Below are positions 34,505 through 39,301 of a stretch of 39,301 bases of DNA, piece after piece. This DNA is from Candidatus Cloacimonadota bacterium (GTDB lineage Bacteria > Cloacimonadota > Cloacimonadia > Cloacimonadales > TCS61). The position numbers and the translations under genes were made by a program. The notes under the pieces were generated by a model. The model worked only from the letters and a program-made list of their open reading frames with translations, had not been told where the DNA came from and ran no database searches. Each line of letters starts with the position of its first letter. Positions within the stretch are counted from its first letter, which is position 1. The DNA is taken from positions 1 through 39,301 of the forward strand of contig JAIPGP010000028.1 of NCBI GenBank assembly GCA_021735645.1. Direction: 5' to 3'.

Positions 34505-35827
34505 CTAATCCAGCTTACTGCGCAGCGTTTTGCGGTCGATTCCCAGTATCCTTGCTGCCTCTGATTTGTTATTGCCTGTTTGCTCCAGCACTTTTTTGAT
34601 ATAATCATTTTCCATTTCTGCCAGGGTTCTTTGCAGACTGTTTTGAGGCATATTACTGGTTTTCTTCATATATTCCGGCAGGTCAGCGGGTTTGATGCTT
34701 TCGCCGTTGTGCATCACAACCAGTCTTTGGATCAGGTTATCAAGTTCCCTCACGTTACCGGGCCAGGGATAGTTCTGCAATAAATTCAGGGTATTTTCCG
34801 GCAGGGCAGGCAGTTTAGTACCCATATCGAGTGAATGTTTTCGCAGAAAGTGGTTGATTAGCAGCAGAATATCATTGCCGCGTTTCCGCAGAGGCGGCAG
34901 CTCAATATTGATCACATTCAGGCGGTAATACAGGTCTTCCCGGAACAATCCGGCTTCCACCTGATTTCTCAGATTCTTATTTGTAGCAGAAATAATTCTG
35001 ACATTAACTGCTGCAGGTTTGCGTGAACCTACCATATAGACTTCTTTTTCCTGAATAACCCGCAGAAGTTTTGACTGCATCATCAGACTCATTTCAGCGA
35101 TTTCATCCAGGAAGATAGTACCGCCATCGGCAGTTTGAAAAAAACCAGCCCTGGAGGTTTCGGCACCTGTGAAAGCACCCTTCACGTAGCCAAAAAGCTC
35201 ACTTTCCAGCAGTTCCTGGGGGATAGCGGTGCAATTAATAGGCACAAATGGTGCTGAACTGCGTTTGCTCTGATAGTGGATTGCCCGGGTAACCAGTTCC
35301 TTGCCCGTACCGCTTTCGCCGGTAATTAAAACTGTTGCAGAGGTACGTGATGCTTTCTCAATAACCCGGAATATTTCCTGCAATGGCTCTGAGCAGCCTA
35401 TCAGACCATATTTCCCGCTGGCAGCAGTTTCACTTTCCAGACTTTGTCTTTTTTTAACTTTTTTGATTTCTTTGTCCACCAGAGAGAGGAGCTCTTCACC
35501 TGTAAACGGTTTGGGGAGATATTCCCCAACCCCCTGCTTCATCGCCTCTACTGCCCCTTCTATAGTGGCATATCCGGTAACCATCATCAATCCGGTATTA
35601 TGGAAATTCTCCCGCACATACTGCACTAATTCCAAGCCACTTGCTCCCGGCATTTTCAGGTCAGTTATCACCAGTTGAAACTCCTGATTCTGCAAAACCT
35701 CAATAGCGTCATCTACATTGCCTGCAGTCAGGACAACTGGATAATGCAGGGAAAGATGTCGTCGGATCATTTCTCTGGTATCCGGGGAATCATCGACAAT
35801 GAGGATAGCAGTTTTATCTTTGGTCAT
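34505..35827 (-). CDS. NtrC-family sigma-54-dependent response regulator
   Basis: Protein of 440 residues with the full three-domain layout. The receiver domain has the phosphoacceptor Asp56 in LVITDLKMP and a conserved Lys (YLPKPF). The AAA+ domain (about 143-370) has Walker A GESGTGKE (170-177), the sigma-54 contact loop GAFTGA (217-222) and Walker B GGTIFLDE. The Fis-type helix-turn-helix is at the C-terminus (NKSEAARILGIDRKTLRSKL). It should activate sigma-54 promoters when phosphorylated. Its start overlaps the kinase end by 14 bases, so the pair is co-translated. The nearest sigma-54 promoter is that of gdhA, just downstream. Confidence 0.96.
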   Translation of the reverse strand: MTKDKTAILIVDDSPDTREMIRRHLSLHYPVVLTAGNVDDAIEVLQNQEFQLVITDLKMPGASGLELVQYVRENFHNTGLMMVTGYATIEGAVEAMKQGVGEYLPKPFTGEELLSLVDKEIKKVKKRQSLESETAASGKYGLIGCSEPLQEIFRVIEKASRTSATVLITGESGTGKELVTRAIHYQSKRSSAPFVPINCTAIPQELLESELFGYVKGAFTGAETSRAGFFQTADGGTIFLDEIAEMSLMMQSKLLRVIQEKEVYMVGSRKPAAVNVRIISATNKNLRNQVEAGLFREDLYYRLNVINIELPPLRKRGNDILLLINHFLRKHSLDMGTKLPALPENTLNLLQNYPWPGNVRELDNLIQRLVVMHNGESIKPADLPEYMKKTSNMPQNSLQRTLAEMENDYIKKVLEQTGNNKSEAARILGIDRKTLRSKLD

Positions 35828-37481
35828 TTGCCTTCTCCCTGGCAGGGTTTACAGGAAAATTCAGGATAATTGTGGTTCCTTCATCAATGACCGATCTTAC
35901 TTTAATAGTACCGCCGTGGGCTTTCACGATGCCATGCACAACAGCCAGACCGAGTCCGGTGCCTTCTCCCAGTTTTTTAGTGGTAAAGAATGGTAGAAAA
36001 ATCTTTTTCAAGGTGCTGCGATTCATGCCCATGCCAGTATCCCTGATCTTGACCTTGATTTTATCCTGATTACCGGTTCGCGTGCTGATTTCCAGCAAGC
36101 CGCCGGACGGCATTGCCTGCTCCGCATTAACCAGCAGGTTGATAAAGACCTGTTTTAATTGAGAACTATCTGCCGTGATTTCGGGCAGGTCTTTTGCCAG
36201 GTCAAGTTTGAGGCTGATGGAATGTTTACGAATACGGCTTCCGACAATCTGCAGGCTCTCATGAAGAATTTCATTAATACTTACCTGGCTTTTCTGCAGG
36301 GGCATTTGTCTGGCAAACAGAAGTAGTTTACGTACTATTTCACGAGCGTGTAAGGACGAACTGATGATTTTATCCAGGTCCTGGCTCATCTCACTTCCTG
36401 ATTGCACATCTGCTGCCACGAGCTGAGCATAACCTAAAATATTGGAAAGCGGCTCATTTAGTTCGTGGGCAATGCCAGCTGCGAGTTGACCGATTGTTGC
36501 CATTCTATCTGCCAGACGCAGACGTTCTTCTATTTCCTGCTTTTCTTCTTCAGATTGCAGCTTGCGGTAGATTGCCCCTGTGGCTCCGGCAATAGAATTC
36601 AGAAGCTCATATTCTTCAGCCAGAAACTCCAGTTTAGTATCTAAAAGGCATACTATCACCTCACCGACAAGTTCACGACCGGAATATATCTTACAGCTCA
36701 GGTTCTTTTTACCTGCCAGATAGTCTAAGGATTGATATACCTGATCACCGATTTTGAGGCAGCAGCCGGTATCTGCCGGGTATTGAAAAGATTCCGGTAT
36801 CATCATCACCATTTTCCGAAAGGTTTCATCTTTATCGAGCTCCACATCATGCAAAAGTTTGCTAATGGAGTGCAGGCAGGTAAGCTCTTTCACCCGTTCT
36901 CCCAGAGCAAACTGCGAACGCCGGAAAGCAATGGCAATACCCAGGGTCTGAGCCAGATTCTCATAACTGGCTACTTCATCGCGATTGATAAGATGCTGAC
37001 TCTTTTTTTTGAAGACCAGTAAACCCGGCACTTCCTCATTTGTGGCAAAGGATAGATAGAACAGCGAATTGTATCCGGTAGTTTCACCCAGTGATCTGCC
37101 ATCTGCATCTAGATAGCGTTGATTATGCCAGGTGTCTGTTATCAATATACTTGGGGTATGATAGTAGTAATTAAGTTCCTGATTATAACGCTGTCTGAAT
37201 AAGTCGCGGCAGACCTGCTCATTGAGATTTTCATTATCAAGACAGGGAATAAGGCTGCCTTCGGGAGAAAGCTGAAAGCGGGTTTCTTCATATCTGGCTG
37301 GCTGGTTTAATTCTATCTGCCAGACATATTGCAGATTCTCATCAGCCAGTCGCAGCTCCAGGGCATCGCAGCCGGCATACTCCAGTAATTCTGCAGAAAT
37401 AGCTTCCAGAAATGCCCGGCGAGAAAGTCCCTGCTGGGCATATTGCAATATTCGACGGTTCAATTCATGCATTTTAGGCAT
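35814..37481 (-). CDS. Cytosolic GAF-domain sensor histidine kinase
   Basis: Protein of 555 residues. I chose the ATG at 37481, which follows AAGGAG by 6 bases; the upstream ATG at 37508 lacks this. There is no membrane helix. Two GAF-like regions precede the kinase core (about residues 10-190 and 198-310). The second resembles the GAF domain of the large ATP-grasp protein encoded about 5 kb downstream (ELTCLHSISKLLH here, ELNCIYQISETLN there, both ending EFLxEExxLLxxIA). The phosphoacceptor is His339 in AAGIAHELNEPLSN. ATPase motifs are NLLVNAEQAM, DTGMGM and GTGLGLAVVHGI. It resembles NtrB/ZraS-class partners of NtrC regulators. Confidence 0.95.
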   Translation of the reverse strand: MPKMHELNRRILQYAQQGLSRRAFLEAISAELLEYAGCDALELRLADENLQYVWQIELNQPARYEETRFQLSPEGSLIPCLDNENLNEQVCRDLFRQRYNQELNYYYHTPSILITDTWHNQRYLDADGRSLGETTGYNSLFYLSFATNEEVPGLLVFKKKSQHLINRDEVASYENLAQTLGIAIAFRRSQFALGERVKELTCLHSISKLLHDVELDKDETFRKMVMMIPESFQYPADTGCCLKIGDQVYQSLDYLAGKKNLSCKIYSGRELVGEVIVCLLDTKLEFLAEEYELLNSIAGATGAIYRKLQSEEEKQEIEERLRLADRMATIGQLAAGIAHELNEPLSNILGYAQLVAADVQSGSEMSQDLDKIISSSLHAREIVRKLLLFARQMPLQKSQVSINEILHESLQIVGSRIRKHSISLKLDLAKDLPEITADSSQLKQVFINLLVNAEQAMPSGGLLEISTRTGNQDKIKVKIRDTGMGMNRSTLKKIFLPFFTTKKLGEGTGLGLAVVHGIVKAHGGTIKVRSVIDEGTTIILNFPVNPAREKANDQR

Positions 37482-37541
37482 AAGTATCTCCTTTTCCAAA
37501 AGCATCAATCTTTCTGATGGTGATTATTGTAAAGAAAAATC

Positions 37542-37559
37542 GGGTAATAATTCCCCACT
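37542..37559 (-). promoter_or_regulatory. Candidate activator site upstream of the kinase gene, copy 2
   Basis: GGGTAATAATTCCCCACT on the plus strand matches 16 of 18 bases with the gdhA-upstream motif at 34470-34487, in the same orientation relative to the downstream gene. It lies about 60 bases before the kinase start, so it could mediate autoregulation of the two-component operon. Confidence 0.45.
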
Positions 37560-37565
37560 TTATTC

Positions 37566-37646
37566 GAGGGAAAGGGGGAACGAGGGAGAGAGGGAACGAA
37601 GGGGAGAGGGAACGAGGGGGAGAGGGAGGGCGAAAAGGGGAAGGGG
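37566..37646 (+). repeat. Purine-only tract with a 16-bp tandem repeat
   Basis: Almost every base on the plus strand is A or G (four Cs in 81). Three 16-base units start at 37576, 37592 and 37608, each beginning GGGAACGA and then G/A only; a fourth is degenerate. Such mirror-poor but strongly asymmetric polypurine DNA can form triplex or other non-B structures. Minus-strand open frames here are repeat artefacts. Confidence 0.75.
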
Positions 37647-37740
37647 TGAAAGTGTGAAAATGAGAAAGTGCTGGTTGACTCTTGACTCACTACCACACCA
37701 GGGACAGCCTGGTGAAAGTGTGAAAATGAGAAAGTGCTGG
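37645..37740 (+). repeat. Perfect 30-bp direct repeat with an internal hairpin
   Basis: Copies at 37645-37674 and 37711-37740 are identical and 66 bases apart. Between and into the second copy lies a hairpin, CACCAGG (37696-37702) with CCTGGTG (37708-37714) and a five-base loop. No gene overlaps it. Confidence 0.8.
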
Positions 37741-37848
37741 GTTTGAGAGTAATTGAAAATTGACTGTGATATAGTGTAAGAGTTTTTTTTACCACAGAAC
37801 CACAGAGAGAATGTGCTCAAGAACCCAGGCAAGCCAGGACTTCTGAAT

Positions 37849-37942
37849 GGTACTCCAGACAGGAGTTTTGAGCGACTTTGACTGACTGGGTCATAGGAGG
37901 GAATGGTCGAAGTCTTGTCCGGAGTACCGTTCAAAACTCCTG
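37849..37942. repeat. Interrupted inverted repeat element
   Basis: Two successive arm pairs face each other. GGTACTCC (37849-37856) pairs with GGAGTACC (37921-37928), and CAGGAGTTTTGA (37860-37871) with TCAAAACTCCTG (37931-37942). Because the two pairs are staggered (outer-outer and inner-outer), only one can form at a time unless the RNA or DNA makes a pseudoknot-like fold. It may be a decayed mobile element. The rest of 37741-38019 has only short AT/GC mixed text reminiscent of common intergenic repeats and no gene. Confidence 0.5.
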
Positions 37943-38019
37943 CCTTAGCTGGGAAATGTAAGATTTTCAACCGCGAAATGACACGAAAGAATGTAATATA
38001 AGAACTAAGGTAAGCCAAA

Positions 38020-38068
38020 CCCGATTATCGGGATGAACCGTACGCGGGACAGGGGTTTATGATACCCC
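38020..38068. other. Two small hairpins downstream of the radical SAM remnant
   Basis: CCCGATTATCGGG (38020-38032, five-base-pair stem) and GGGGT-N7-ACCCC (38052-38068) lie between the end of the minus-strand radical SAM gene and the repeat region. They may mark its transcript end, though no T run follows on the minus strand. Confidence 0.3.
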
Positions 38069-38084
38069 GGGTGGTGCAAATCTA

Positions 38085-39181
38085 TTACAGTACGACTTTT
38101 TGGGGCCAGGGGTTTTGTTTTGAGGTGCCCCAGAGGGTGCTGATGTAGTCAATGGAGAAGATATCTTCGAAGGCGTGCAGCCAGTAGGTGCCACGGTCTG
38201 TGAGAGTTATTTGGGAGCCGTCGTCTTGCAGGAAGCCAATAGCTGCGCAGAATTTAAGGTATTTTCCCAGGAGGTGATCGAGTTCTTTGCCGAATCTCTG
38301 CTGGAAATCTGTTTTATTAAAACTGGTTTCATAGATGCGCCAGTAGAGCCAGGCAGCCATTTGCATTTTCTCTCTGAGGTTGATCGACAGGGCAATGGGG
38401 CTGTTTCCTTTTTCCATTGCCTGAATGTAGTGAGAGACATTGAAAGTATTCAAGTAGAAGATATCATTAAGATAAGTGCCGCCGCTGGCTCCTAAACCGA
38501 AATAGGCGGGGACGGTAACGGAGCAGTATTTGGGTTGTCCCTGTTTTGTGAATGCCCAGACTGAGCTTCTGGCAAAGCCGGATGAATAAAAAATATTCTC
38601 CAGGATACCAATCATCTTGCGTCTTTTCAAGATTGTTGCTAATTTAAAATTACTCACTTCACCGGAGCTGCCCATTTTTGTGTAGGGAAAGCGGAAGAGG
38701 GGGTAGGCAGCCACTTGATTGGCACCCATTTCTACCAGAGTGCGACCTGCCAGCTCTACTTCACTGTAAGTTTGACCCGGCAGCTCAAAGATGAAATCCA
38801 GATTAAGGCATTTAAAGTTCATATCTACAGATCGCTGCACTGTTTCTGTAACTTCTTTCACGGAATATGGTCTATTGAGAAATTTCAGATACTTATCCTG
38901 CAGAGATTCCACACCAATGCTCAGGTTTTGCACACCTAAAGATTTGATCTTTTCCAGATTGACCTGGCTCAAATGGTTAGGATGGCTTTCCAGATGAATA
39001 TCGCACTGCATATTGAATTTCTTATAGATATGCTCCAGAATATCTTCCAGACCGTTATTAAGCATCGTAGTGGGTGTTCCGCCGCCGATATAAAAAGATG
39101 TAACCGGTATTTTACCTGTCAGAAAAGCGTATTGATCAATTTCTTTGATGATTGCCTGCACATATTTTTTAATGACTATCC
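38085..39181 (-). pseudogene. HemN/HemW-type radical SAM gene, 5' truncated
   Basis: The frame has an intact SAM-binding region (FYIGGGTPT), IGVESLQDKYLKFLNRPY, the substrate-side LDFIFELPGQTYSE and a C-terminal HemN-like domain (FGLGASGGTYLND and a winged-helix tail). The N-terminal CxxxCxxC motif that binds the iron-sulphur cluster should lie about 50 residues before GGGTPT. It is absent: upstream of IVIKKYVQAIIKEID the frame loses similarity near 39181 and meets a stop at 39239-39241 with no ATG. Only a GTG at 39161 could start it. The break coincides with the edge of an apparent insertion element, so the gene is probably inactivated. Homology to coproporphyrinogen oxidase-like enzymes is clear, but the exact substrate is not. 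Confidence 0.72.
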
Positions 39182-39301
39182 GGCTGTCTCCGTAAAACTT
39201 GACAATAAGATTACTCGGTGGAAATTTGCTATCAAATATTCAATGGAGGTCTATTAATGAAACATTATGAAACGATAAGTTTCTTTGAATTTCAGAAGCA
39301 A
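39182..39301 (+). mobile_element. Left end of a probable IS1595-type insertion sequence
   Basis: Similarity to the radical SAM gene stops at about 39181. From 39182 (GGCTGTCTCCGTAAAACTTG) the DNA leads in about 75 bases to a plus-strand gene that starts like an IS1595-family transposase. A terminal GG and a short leader fit an insertion-sequence end. The other end, the inverted repeat and the target duplication are outside the window. Confidence 0.5.
39257..39301 (+). CDS. N-terminus of a probable IS1595-family transposase, cut by the window edge
   Basis: GGAGG at 39245-39249 precedes an ATG that opens MKHYETISFFEFQKQ. The FFEFQ element is typical of the N-terminus of IS1595-type transposases, just before their zinc ribbon. 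Only 15 residues are visible, so the call rests on this motif and on the disrupted neighbour gene. Confidence 0.5.
   Translation, partial: MKHYETISFFEFQKQ

Noticed and set aside
37505-38018. Minus-strand frames of 96 and 152 codons
   Set aside because: Their translations are Ser/Pro/Leu/Phe repeats produced by the purine tract and the 30-bp direct repeat. No ribosome site or domain is seen.

Overview
The window looks like a chromosomal segment of a Gram-negative bacterium with moderate-to-low GC. It most likely belongs to the Fibrobacterota-Chlorobiota-Bacteroidota (FCB) superphylum, and Cloacimonadota or a relative is my best guess. The evidence is a complete SprA-type giant outer-membrane protein, an Mla lipid-transport operon built on FCB lines, an OmpA-type protein, two lipoproteins, MltG, a mutase-associated MutL (GlmL-like) ATPase and a 428-residue glutamate dehydrogenase. 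The taxonomic call is inference. I see no rRNA, tRNA or CRISPR array.

Layout. (1) 1-2.3 kb: the 5' tip of a minus-strand gene, a nested inverted repeat that could hide that gene's ribosome site, and a membrane PAS histidine kinase. (2) 2.4-6.4 kb, plus strand: a MutL-like ATPase and type III pantothenate kinase (coaX), with a long perfect palindrome between them that recurs at 27.7 kb. (3) 6.4-19.2 kb, plus strand, cell envelope: sprA, mlaD, a lipoprotein that appears to fuse a PqiC-like domain to an outer-membrane barrel, mlaE with an N-terminal STAS domain, mlaF, a degenerate Mut7-C protein and an OmpA-family protein. (4) 19.2-21.6 kb, plus strand: a metallophosphoesterase, DUF432 and MscS. 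(5) 21.6-27.7 kb, minus strand: two exported proteins, then the operon ruvX-mltG-antiporter-EIIA/PII-like regulator-membrane methyltransferase. (6) 27.9-37.5 kb, minus strand: a cytosolic GAF histidine kinase, an NtrC-family sigma-54 activator, gdhA behind a good sigma-54 promoter, two PPDK_N-type ATP-grasp proteins (one with GAF and nucleotidyltransferase domains), and a 56-residue four-cysteine protein. (7) 37.5-39.3 kb: repeat-rich non-coding DNA, then a HemN/HemW-type radical SAM gene that has lost its cluster-binding N-terminus where an apparent IS1595-type element begins.

How the parts work together. Region 3 reads as an envelope lipid-trafficking module: MlaE/MlaF form the inner-membrane ABC core, MlaD is the periplasmic substrate ring, and the lipoprotein-barrel fusion may supply the outer-membrane end. 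Region 6 is the best candidate for an undescribed system. The kinase and the large PPDK_N-like protein share the same kind of GAF domain, the activator next to the kinase is sigma-54 type, and gdhA has a matching -24/-12 element. A near-identical 18-bp motif sits upstream of both the kinase and gdhA. Both ATP-grasp proteins lack the phosphohistidine motif of PEP synthase and carry a shared C-terminal block instead, so they are unlikely to be ordinary PEP synthases.
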